Below are positions 15,300-21,560 of a stretch of DNA of 21,865 bases, piece by piece. Within the stretch, counting starts at the first letter, position 1. Each line of letters starts with the position of its first letter. This stretch comes from an uncultured Blautia sp. (GTDB lineage: Bacteria; Bacillota; Clostridia; Lachnospirales; Lachnospiraceae), in the NCBI GenBank assembly GCA_900541345.1, contig UQJE01000039.1:1-21865 (forward strand), given 5' to 3'. The notes under the pieces are model-generated. The model saw nothing but the letters and a program-made list of their open reading frames with translations. It ran no database searches and was not told the DNA's origin. The position numbers were made by a program, and so were the translations under genes.

Positions 15300-16341
15300 A
15301 GAAATTCAGATTGCAAAGGCAGTGGATCTAGTGGATTTGGCGGAGCAGATAGGGATTTCGCTGAAAAGAAAAGGCAGGTTTTATCAGGCGGTTGGCATGG
15401 ACTCTGTGATGATCTTCAACCGGTCTTCCTGGTGCCGGTTTAGCCAGGGGGTAGGAGGCAGTACCATTGATTTTCTGGAATATTTCAGAAACATGGATTT
15501 TGTGGAGGCAGTCAAATATTTGCTGGAGTTTGCCGGATATATCCGTACTGAAACTATGCAAAAATGTCAACCGGAAAGACAGATTGGAATGACAAAAGAT
15601 ACAAAGAAGAAAAAAGAGATACCGAAAGAACCTTTTGTACTGCCTCCAAAATCAGAAACCAGCCGCCGGTTATATGGATACCTTATGAAGCAGAGGAAGC
15701 TGTCAAAGCAGGTAATTGACTTCTGGATAAAAAAGGGACTTTTATATGAAAGCGGAAAATATCACAATCTGGTTTTTGTAGGAAAAGACCCGGAAGGTGT
15801 CCCACGTTTTGCCAGCCAGAGAGGAACCCTGGATAAATACGGAAAACCCTTTAAAGGAGATGTTACTGGGAATGACAAAACTTATGGAGTTAATCTGGTA
15901 GACCGAAACAGTGATACGCTCTATGTATATGAGGCGGCGATTGATGCCATGTCTGATATGGAACTGCGGGGAGATTATCAGGGTAATATTTTGGTACTTG
16001 GAATGCTTTCCGATGGTCCTTTGGAAAGGTTTTTAAAAGACTATCCCCATATCAGGAATATACAGTTCTGTCTGGATAATGACCCGCCGGGCAGACAAGC
16101 GGTAAAAAAATTGGCAAGAAAATATACCCTTATGAATTATGAGGTTTTTGTACGTCTTCCACCTATGGGAAAAGACTATAACGCTTTTTTGCAGTATAAA
16201 AAAGAAAACCAGGAGCTTTCCAGCCTGGTAGAAAAGGAAAGGGCGCTTCTTACCGAAACAAAAGAGACAAAAATACAAAAGATAGAAAAAATGGTAGGAC
16301 ACAGGAACATAGTACCATACCAGATAGCACAGGCAAGATAG
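15280..16341 (+). CDS. Toprim-domain primase-like protein (DUF3991/Toprim_2 type)
   Basis: A 353-residue protein. Start ATG 15280 has GAGGTG 5 bases upstream and overlaps the radical SAM gene. Residues 1-90 correspond in position to the DnaG CHC2 zinc-finger domain (WCRFSQGVGGSTIDFLEYF) but lack the Cys/His set. A helical DUF3991-like part follows (SRRLYGYLMKQRKLSKQVID). The Toprim domain has the RFASQRG motif (about 176-182), the catalytic-type Glu218 in YVYEAAIDAMS, and Asp266 and Asp268 in CLDNDPPGRQA. It ends with GKDYNAFL. Such proteins are thought to prime lagging-strand synthesis on transferred DNA. The missing zinc ligands are common in this mobile-element branch as I know it. Confidence 0.82.
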   Translation: MGKFTAEEIQIAKAVDLVDLAEQIGISLKRKGRFYQAVGMDSVMIFNRSSWCRFSQGVGGSTIDFLEYFRNMDFVEAVKYLLEFAGYIRTETMQKCQPERQIGMTKDTKKKKEIPKEPFVLPPKSETSRRLYGYLMKQRKLSKQVIDFWIKKGLLYESGKYHNLVFVGKDPEGVPRFASQRGTLDKYGKPFKGDVTGNDKTYGVNLVDRNSDTLYVYEAAIDAMSDMELRGDYQGNILVLGMLSDGPLERFLKDYPHIRNIQFCLDNDPPGRQAVKKLARKYTLMNYEVFVRLPPMGKDYNAFLQYKKENQELSSLVEKERALLTETKETKIQKIEKMVGHRNIVPYQIAQAR

Positions 16342-16353
16342 GAGGGTATTCTT

Positions 16354-16578
16354 TTGGAAAATAGCTATGATGAGGAATGTTTCAAAAAATGGGAGATCGA
16401 CGAATGCGAAGCGGAGATGGAAAAAGTAGTGCAGTGGATAGGAAAGAGGAAACTGCATGGACGTGTACGGGTTGAGTTTATCGAAGAGAGCTATGAGCGG
16501 CAGGGATACCGCATGGGGATACCCAGGCAGGTGTATGTGTCCAGGGTGCTGGCAGACATCAGGAAAGAAGAGCGGTGA
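16354..16578 (+). CDS. 74-residue charged protein, function unknown
   Basis: TTG start at 16354, with AGGAGGG about 8 bases upstream at the end of the Toprim gene (12-base gap). The protein is small, helical and highly charged (ENSYDEECFKKWEIDECEAE, then VRVEFIEESYERQGY). It has no membrane segment or known motif. The position suggests co-transcription with the Toprim gene and possibly a role in the same processing step. A non-ATG start is plausible given the TTG used at 14175. Confidence 0.5.
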   Translation: MENSYDEECFKKWEIDECEAEMEKVVQWIGKRKLHGRVRVEFIEESYERQGYRMGIPRQVYVSRVLADIRKEER

Positions 16579-16827
16579 GAAAGAAATAACCAATCCGAAA
16601 AAGGGGGCGTAGGAAAGGAGGTGATGCAGACCAACAGAATTTTTGACAGAAGGGTAAACTCTGGATACGGGAAGGGGTGATTCTATGATTGTAAGGTAAT
16701 GCCAGATGGATATTTCGTTTGTAGCTGTGGATTTCTCATGAAGACTATAAAAAAATTTAGGAGACAGGAGGAAATAAGTGAGTAATCCTAGGTAAAATGT
16801 GTAGCTACACCTCATGAAACATGAGGA
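16579..16827 (+). promoter_or_regulatory. Leader region before the methyltransferase with stacked tiny frames
   Basis: These 249 bases hold no ordinary gene but several good ribosome binding sites in a row, each followed by a very short frame. AAAGGAGG is followed by an 18-residue frame (16624-16680), MIVR-stop (16685-16699) and, overlapping it as TAATG, a 28-residue frame with a CSC motif (16699-16785). AGGAGG (16766-16771) then precedes GTG with MSNPR-stop (16778-16795). The methyltransferase start follows behind two hairpins. It could be a leader-peptide attenuator or the wreck of a longer gene. Confidence 0.4.
16799..16826 (+). promoter_or_regulatory. Palindrome and hairpin covering the methyltransferase ribosome binding site
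   Basis: A perfect 12-base palindrome GTGTAGCTACAC (16799-16810) abuts and overlaps by one base a perfect stem CCTCATG/CATGAGG (16810-16816 and 16820-16826) with an AAA loop. The second arm contains the only Shine-Dalgarno-like GAGG before ATG 16828. In RNA this would hide the ribosome binding site. In DNA the palindrome could be an operator. Confidence 0.5.
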
Positions 16828-18351
16828 ATGAAATATAGTTTGGTGAATTTTTGTGAGTTTGATAAATATGCAGCAAAGAGTTATTGTGCGATTCATGGTA
16901 CAAGTGAAACATTGAATCTGGGAGATATTACAAAAGTGGACGAAAAGGAGATTGAACCGTTTAACATGATCTGCGGCGGAAGCCCCTGTCAGGATTTTTC
17001 CCTGGCAGGTAAGCAGGCAGGGGCGGTTTGGAAATGCCGAAGCTGCGGGCATGAGTATAACCCTCTGCAGGTACATTATTCTAAAAGGGACACCTGCAGC
17101 ATGTGTGGTTCCCATGATATTGATAAAACACGTTCTTCCCTTCTGGTGGAGTGGCTCCGTATGATACGGGGAGTAAAACCAGTATGGGGGATTTATGAAA
17201 ATGTGAAAAATATTGTAGGAAAAAAGTTCCGGGATACCACATTCCGGTTGTTTGAAGAAGAACTGCATGAATACGGATATCATACCTATTGGAGTGTTCT
17301 TAATGCAAAGTATTATGGAATACCCCAGAACAGGGAAAGGGTATATCTGATTTTGATACAGAAGGAAATGGATAATGGGAAATTCCAGTTTCCGGAACCT
17401 TTGGAGTCCTTCCAGTGTCTTATGGATATTCTGGAGGATACGGTAGAGGAAAAATATTATCTGTCCCAGGAAAAAGTACACCGTTTGATTGAAGATATGG
17501 AAGAGAGAAAGGCCCTCTTGTTTGAGCCAGATGAAAAAAGCCTGAAGGTTTTTCGGGAGAACCGGGTGAAGCGGGCCGGGAATATCAAAGGGATGTTTGA
17601 ACAGACTGGACGGGTTTATCTGCCAGAAGGCTGCTGTCCTACAGTAACTGCTTGCGGAGGTGGAGGCCAACAGCCAAAAATCTTACAGGTAGGGGATATT
17701 CATACCGGTTATGGTTCAAGTGGAACCATTTATTCACCGCTGGGAAGCTGCGGTACTGTTCTGGCAGGGCATGACCAGCCAAAGATTGTAGAAAAGTACC
17801 CTGGGGCAATCCGGGGCAGGTACGATCCGGAAGGCAGGATTGTGCAGACCTTGGAACTGGGAGAGAAAGAGGTCTGCCATACCCTTACTTCTGTACAGAA
17901 AGATAATATCATTCTGGTACGTCAAAAGACACAGAAAGGTTATGAGGAATGTTTGGAAAATGGTGTTGCAAATCTCAGCTATCCGTCTGTAGAAAAACGG
18001 GGAAGGGTACAGGAGCATGGGGAACTCTGCCCTACGCTTACCACATCAAACGATATATATCGTTTGGAGTCTTTGATCCGTATCCGTAGGCTGACACCTT
18101 TAGAGTGCTTCCGCCTTATGGGATTTTCCGATACGGATTTTTGGAAGGCAAAAGAAGCAGGCATAAGCAACAGCCAGCTTTACAAACAGGCAGGAAATTC
18201 CATTGTTGTTGATGTACTGTACTATATTTTTCTGGAATTATACAAAGCCATGCCATATCTGTTTGAAGATATTCGGCTTTCTTCTTTTTTCAGTGGGATT
18301 GGAGCTTTTGAAAAGGCATTGGAGCGTTTGGAAGAACAGGTAAACCAATAA
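16828..18351 (+). CDS. Circularly permuted DNA cytosine-5 methyltransferase with zinc-ribbon insert
   Basis: A 507-residue C5-type DNA methyltransferase whose motifs are rotated. It begins at motif II (NFCEFDKYA, about 7-15) and motif III (GDITKV, 32-37). Motif IV GGSPCQDFS has the catalytic Cys54, motif VI ENV lies at 124-126, and motif VIII PQNRERVYLI at 166-175. A long target-recognition region follows (about 185-415, including CPTVTACGGGG and CHTLTSVQKDN), then motif IX (RIRRLTPLECFRLMGF, 418-433) and motif X (QAGNSIVVDV, 454-463). Motif I, FFSGIGAFEKALE (487-499), is at the C-terminus instead of the N-terminus. An insert with Cys70, Cys73, Cys90 and Cys93 looks like a zinc ribbon. An in-frame TGA at 16822 excludes a longer start. 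All S-adenosylmethionine and catalytic motifs are present, so activity is plausible. The likely role is protection of the element or epigenetic control. No cognate restriction gene is seen. Confidence 0.85.
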   Translation: MKYSLVNFCEFDKYAAKSYCAIHGTSETLNLGDITKVDEKEIEPFNMICGGSPCQDFSLAGKQAGAVWKCRSCGHEYNPLQVHYSKRDTCSMCGSHDIDKTRSSLLVEWLRMIRGVKPVWGIYENVKNIVGKKFRDTTFRLFEEELHEYGYHTYWSVLNAKYYGIPQNRERVYLILIQKEMDNGKFQFPEPLESFQCLMDILEDTVEEKYYLSQEKVHRLIEDMEERKALLFEPDEKSLKVFRENRVKRAGNIKGMFEQTGRVYLPEGCCPTVTACGGGGQQPKILQVGDIHTGYGSSGTIYSPLGSCGTVLAGHDQPKIVEKYPGAIRGRYDPEGRIVQTLELGEKEVCHTLTSVQKDNIILVRQKTQKGYEECLENGVANLSYPSVEKRGRVQEHGELCPTLTTSNDIYRLESLIRIRRLTPLECFRLMGFSDTDFWKAKEAGISNSQLYKQAGNSIVVDVLYYIFLELYKAMPYLFEDIRLSSFFSGIGAFEKALERLEEQVNQ

Positions 18352-18520
18352 TTTCATAAGAGAAACCCAAAGCAGCAAATGGTCCATCAGGAGTCTTCCC
18401 ATACTTGTTGGAAAGAGAAAAATTGCAAAAGAAGGAGCAGCCTGCATGTAGTCTGTGGAAAAGCGTTGCTAGCAGAATGGAAGAACTGCTGTCACATCAG
18501 ATACAGGAGGCTGGCAGATT

Positions 18521-18548
18521 TGCTAACAGAACTGGGGTTTTGTTAGCA
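18521..18548. repeat. Inverted repeat TGCTAACA/TGTTAGCA
   Basis: Arms at 18521-18528 and 18541-18548 are perfect 8-mers separated by 12 bases. The arm sequence is close to the GATAGCAG/CTGCTATC motif found further right, so the same protein may bind. Confidence 0.6.
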
Positions 18549-18566
18549 GAAACAGAAGCAGGAAAT

Positions 18567-18610
18567 GGAAAAACCGATAGCAGATGTTTGAAACTGCTAT
18601 CAGTTTTTCC
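18567..18610. repeat. 17-bp inverted repeat with one mismatch
   Basis: GGAAAAACCGATAGCAG (18567-18583) and CTGCTATCAGTTTTTCC (18594-18610) pair at 16 of 17 positions around the 10-base loop ATGTTTGAAA. This is the longest inverted repeat in the window. It is a candidate relaxase or MobC site. Because the 3' arm carries five Ts it could also act as a terminator for the methyltransferase gene. Confidence 0.75.
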
Positions 18611-18619
18611 TTATATGGG

Positions 18620-18646
18620 ACGCAGGACTGCTATCAGTATCTGCGT
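18620..18646. repeat. Interrupted hairpin ACGCAG/CTGCGT
   Basis: Outer arms ACGCAG (18620-18625) and CTGCGT (18641-18646) enclose inner arms ACTG/CAGT (18627-18630 and 18635-18638), with one copy of the GCTATC motif at the tip. It can fold as an imperfect hairpin. Confidence 0.5.
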
Positions 18647-18671
18647 TTTGCTATCTATATTATCCGGGGTA

Positions 18672-18690
18672 TTAGGGGATATCCCCCTAA
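18672..18690. repeat. Palindrome around GGGGATATCCCC
   Basis: GGGGATATCCCC (18675-18686) is a perfect 12-base palindrome within the larger repeat TTAGGGG/CCCCTAA (18672-18678 and 18684-18690). G-rich palindromes next to TAA-type sequence are frequent near nick sites of MobP-type origins, which makes this one candidate for the nic region. That is inference. Confidence 0.55.
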
Positions 18691-18730
18691 CAAGATGGGA
18701 TTTTGTACGGTAAAATCCGTATCTTGCAGA

Positions 18731-18749
18731 GGACTGGCATAGCCAGTCC
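18731..18749 (+). repeat. Perfect 8-bp hairpin GGACTGGC-ATA-GCCAGTCC
   Basis: The arms at 18731-18738 and 18742-18749 pair perfectly with a 3-base loop. No T-tract follows, so it is not a standard terminator. A structural element of oriT or a protein site is more likely. Confidence 0.65.
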
Positions 18750-18793
18750 GGACACCGGGAAGTTATGCGGTGACCGATAGCAGGTCTTAGGAG

Positions 18794-18821
18794 TTGACAG
18801 CAGATAGCGTTGGAGTAGAAA
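18794..18821 (+). promoter_or_regulatory. Possible promoter for the mobC-relaxase operon
   Basis: A consensus -35 TTGACA (18794-18799), a 16-base spacer and a weak -10 TAGAAA (18816-18821) lie 42 bases before the MobC start. A GATAGC copy sits in the spacer, so a protein binding that motif could repress this promoter. Confidence 0.35.
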
Positions 18822-18863
18822 TCGGCAGGTGAAATATGTGATAAAGATAAGGAATGGGGGAGC

Positions 18864-19187
18864 ATGAAAAAAGAAACAATGAAATGCAGAAAAGAAATCC
18901 GGCTGTATTCATGGGAGCTGGAAGAGTTACAAAAGCAGGCAGAAAAGATGGGGCTTTCTGATTCCCAGTATCTTCGTATGCTGATTACCAACCGCCCCAG
19001 GGATTACCCGGAAATTCGTCAGGAGCTGGAACGCATGAACCAGGAAATCAACCGGATTGGTGTAAACATCAACCAGATTACCCATAACAATAACAGCGCC
19101 CTTTATTCCAGGGAAGATAAACACCGTCTGTATGTATTTTTGAAGCAGATAAAAACACTGGTAAGCCAGGTGCAGGAAAGGCTGTAG
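18864..19187 (+). CDS. MobC-like relaxosome accessory protein
   Basis: A 107-residue DNA-binding accessory protein that normally helps the relaxase load at oriT. ATG 18864 follows GGGGGAG. The N-terminal half looks like a ribbon-helix-helix (CRKEIRLYSWELEELQKQAE, then MGLSDSQYLRMLI). The C-terminal half has the MobC signature NQEINRIGVNINQITHNNN (about 55-73) and a final helix. It ends 3 bases before the relaxase start, so the pair is co-expressed. It probably binds the repeats directly upstream. Confidence 0.85.
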   Translation: MKKETMKCRKEIRLYSWELEELQKQAEKMGLSDSQYLRMLITNRPRDYPEIRQELERMNQEINRIGVNINQITHNNNSALYSREDKHRLYVFLKQIKTLVSQVQERL

Positions 19188-19190
19188 GTT

Positions 19191-20606
19191 ATGGCAATTA
19201 CAAAGTGCCTGCACATGAAACAGGCGAAAACGGGTTATCCGGCAAAACATCTGGCAAATGGTCTTCGCTATATTATGAACCCGGAGAAAACAGAAGATGG
19301 CCGCTATGTCTGTGGGCATAACTGTATTCCCGAACAGGCATTATCCCAGATGGTAGATACCAAACGTCATTTTGGAAAGCTGGATAAAAGGCAGGGCTAC
19401 CATTTCATTCTTTCGTTTGAGGAAGAAGAGGTTTCGGAAGAGGAAGCCTTTCAAGTATTAGGGGAGTTTGTGACAGAATTTCTTGGTAAGGATTTTGAAG
19501 CAGTTTATGCAGTCCATAATGATACGGACCATATTCATGGGCACATTATTTTTAATTCGGTACGTTGTACTACAGGATATAAATACGATTATAGAAATGG
19601 GGACTGGGAAAACATCATTCAGCCTTTGACCAACCGGATATGCAAAGAGCATGGTTTGTCAACCCTTGATCTGGAAGAGGTGAAGGAGAAACGCAAACAA
19701 AAAGGACAGGAAGAAAACATTCTTTCTGAGCGGGACAGGCGGATAAAAAAAGATGTGGACCAGGCATTACAGGACGCAGGTTCTTATGAGGAATTTCTGG
19801 AAAATCTTTCCAGCATGGGATATGAGGTGCGGGGAAAAAAGCGCCTTTCAGTGCGGGAGCCCGGAGCAGGGAGGGCAAGGCGACTGGACCGTCTAGGGGA
19901 AGATTATACAGAGGAAAGTCTTCAGCAGCGTTTTGGACGCCTTCCAATCCCGGAAATGACCGGAGAGGAGATACCGGCAGAATGGACGTATGTGTTTATC
20001 CCATACCGGGAGCGGCATCTGACCAGGTACCAGAAGGAACGTTTTCTTCGCAGGTACCGACAGGGGAAACCAATAGCAGACTCTAAAACCTGGAAATACA
20101 GGGCGGCAATCCAGGAATTGAAAAAATTGCAGGAGGAATTTGATTTTCTGGCGGCTTATCGCATACAGGATAAGGCGCAGTTGAAAGCCATTTCAGATGC
20201 GGCAAAGGAACAGCTTTGGGAAAACAGCAGGGCAAGAAAGCAGTTACAAAAAGAAATACTTCCTTATGAGGAAATGCTTCTGCTTTTCAATAAGCTGCAG
20301 GAAAAACAGATGGAAGCAGAACTTTATCAGGAAGGGTATCAGGAATTTTTTCAGGATCATGAGTTATACCAAAACCTTCTTGGTCAGTTAAAAGAAATGG
20401 GATATTCCTTGTCTGAGGCAGAGCAGACAGATGCTTATTTCTTTGAGAAAGAGGAGCGTTTGCGGATTGAGCGGAAAAACATCTTAAAAGAAAAAAGGAT
20501 TGCAGAGCGCCTGCGTGCAAAAGCGGAAGAAAAAGAAAAGCAGGAAGCACAGCAGAAGGAAAAGAATAGGGAACCGTCTGCAAGAGGCAGAGGAAAAGGA
20601 GGGTAA
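19191..20606 (+). CDS. MobP-type relaxase
   Basis: A 471-residue relaxase (Relaxase/MobA-VirD2 superfamily) that nicks one strand at oriT and pilots it to the recipient. Residues 1-130 form the nuclease domain. The likely catalytic tyrosine is Tyr27 in LRYIMNPEKT. The metal-binding histidines lie in the HNDTDHIHGHIIFNSV segment (His109, His114, His116, His118). A helical, charged region of about 300 residues follows, probably contacting the coupling protein, ending in a low-complexity tail (SARGRGKGG). ATG 19191 follows the MobC stop by 3 bases. The stop abuts the ATG of the next gene (TAAATG), with AAAGGAGGG inside the relaxase end. Length and order (mobC then relaxase) fit Clostridia integrative elements. 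Confidence 0.9.
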   Translation: MAITKCLHMKQAKTGYPAKHLANGLRYIMNPEKTEDGRYVCGHNCIPEQALSQMVDTKRHFGKLDKRQGYHFILSFEEEEVSEEEAFQVLGEFVTEFLGKDFEAVYAVHNDTDHIHGHIIFNSVRCTTGYKYDYRNGDWENIIQPLTNRICKEHGLSTLDLEEVKEKRKQKGQEENILSERDRRIKKDVDQALQDAGSYEEFLENLSSMGYEVRGKKRLSVREPGAGRARRLDRLGEDYTEESLQQRFGRLPIPEMTGEEIPAEWTYVFIPYRERHLTRYQKERFLRRYRQGKPIADSKTWKYRAAIQELKKLQEEFDFLAAYRIQDKAQLKAISDAAKEQLWENSRARKQLQKEILPYEEMLLLFNKLQEKQMEAELYQEGYQEFFQDHELYQNLLGQLKEMGYSLSEAEQTDAYFFEKEERLRIERKNILKEKRIAERLRAKAEEKEKQEAQQKEKNREPSARGRGKGG

Positions 20607-21560
20607 ATGACAGTAGAAGGACAACGGTATCTGGAAGAATGCCGGAAAGTTTTAAAAGAAGAACAGATGGACGCAGTTTCTATGGGCCTGGATTTTGGAC
20701 TTCCTGTTTCGGATATTCAGAAGGTTGTTAAGAGCAACCAGGAAGCCCCGGTGATGAAAGCAATCATCATAGGACTTATGGAAGGGATTGGGGAAATCGA
20801 CTTTTTGTGTGAAGGAAATTATAACCAGTTCCAGGTACGGGAAATCGTAGAAGGCCTGAAAAACGGGCTGGATCTGGAAGAGGTGAAAACCTATGCCGGA
20901 AATGAACTGCCAGCCAGCCGTATGCGGACTATGCGGATACAACTGGAAGAAGCAAAGGCAAAAAAAGAAGTTCCGAAAGATGAAGAAATGCGCTCTTATA
21001 TGAAAAACCTTATGGGGATCATGGAACAATCCATTCAGCAGTTTCGGGAAAGCAATGACCGTTTTACAGCCTTGTCCTCTCTGGTAAAGGAGCATGTTGT
21101 TGAAGAGAAAAACCAGGAGATTAAAGACCTGTATGAGAACCTGCAATACAAAGATAAAAATATACAGGAATTAAAAGAAAAGCTGGCAAAGAAAGAACAG
21201 GAAATTCAGGATCTGAAAAAAGAAGCAGAAAAACACGTAGAAAAAACAGAGGCTGCTTCCAGAGAAACCAAAGTAGTATTGGAAGAAAAAAGCATACAAA
21301 CAACAGATGGGCTGCAAAAAAGTAAGCGCCGGCTGCTTGGGATTGCCATGCTTGGAAAAAAAGTACCCAAAAGTGTGGTAGAGAAAATCCTGGAATATAA
21401 CTTGTCCGCAGAGCAGTTGGAAGAAATCCGCCAGTGTGTAGAAAGTGGGCTGGCAGATGCAGAGATTTTTCAGGTGATGGAGAACAGCCCTTCACCGGAG
21501 AGAATGAAAAAAATGAGGGAAATTATCCTTTTGATGCGGAAACGGAAGGCGGGTGTGTAA
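20607..21560 (+). CDS. Helical-repeat and coiled-coil protein downstream of the relaxase
   Basis: A 317-residue cytoplasmic protein with a recurring unit of about 45 residues. The copies contain MDAVSMGLDFGLPVSDIQKV (about 21-40), FQVREIVEGLKNGLDLEEVK (about 76-95) and LEEIRQCVESGLADAEIFQV (about 273-292). Each is followed by a segment ending in a P..M...R-like pattern (ASRMRTMR, PERMKKMR). Between copies two and three is a long charged coiled coil (about 165-215, KDKNIQELKEKLAKKEQEIQ). Related repeats occur in proteins of Firmicutes mobile elements as I recall, but no activity is known. The gene starts immediately after the relaxase stop and is probably needed with it. Confidence 0.6.
   Translation: MTVEGQRYLEECRKVLKEEQMDAVSMGLDFGLPVSDIQKVVKSNQEAPVMKAIIIGLMEGIGEIDFLCEGNYNQFQVREIVEGLKNGLDLEEVKTYAGNELPASRMRTMRIQLEEAKAKKEVPKDEEMRSYMKNLMGIMEQSIQQFRESNDRFTALSSLVKEHVVEEKNQEIKDLYENLQYKDKNIQELKEKLAKKEQEIQDLKKEAEKHVEKTEAASRETKVVLEEKSIQTTDGLQKSKRRLLGIAMLGKKVPKSVVEKILEYNLSAEQLEEIRQCVESGLADAEIFQVMENSPSPERMKKMREIILLMRKRKAGV

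Larger units (their letters stand above)
18576..18808. repeat. Iterated GATAGC motif (six copies, both strands)
   Basis: GATAGC occurs on the plus strand at 18576, 18776 and 18803. Its complement GCTATC occurs at 18596, 18630 and 18650. Four copies extend to GATAGCAG/CTGCTATC, and CTGCTATCAGT is repeated directly at 18594 and 18628. Another copy lies in GACC-GATAGCA-GGTC (18772-18786). The cluster looks like iterons for a DNA-binding protein such as MobC or an element regulator. Confidence 0.6.
18352..18863 (+). other. Repeat-rich intergenic region, probable oriT and relaxosome binding region
   Basis: These 512 bases lack a credible gene and stand directly upstream of MobC and relaxase genes, where origins of transfer usually lie. 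They contain at least five inverted repeats and six copies of GATAGC/GCTATC. The nick site cannot be placed by reading alone. Regulation of the mob operon probably also occurs here. Confidence 0.6.

Noticed and set aside
16579..16827. Group II intron end or inserted sequence splitting the methyltransferase
   Set aside because: No reverse transcriptase gene, no domain V-like hairpin and no motif I fragment upstream were found. The permutation is internal to one open frame.
16033..17670. A 545-codon open frame on the minus strand
   Set aside because: It lies antisense to the Toprim gene, the 74-residue gene and the methyltransferase. Its translation is rich in Phe, His, Ser, Pro and Cys, without any domain. 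The plus-strand genes carry recognisable motifs, so this is a mirror frame.
18352..18863. CRISPR-like array
   Set aside because: The repeated motif is only 6 to 11 bases, occurs on both strands at irregular spacing, and has no spacer units of constant length. Iterons and oriT stems explain it better.
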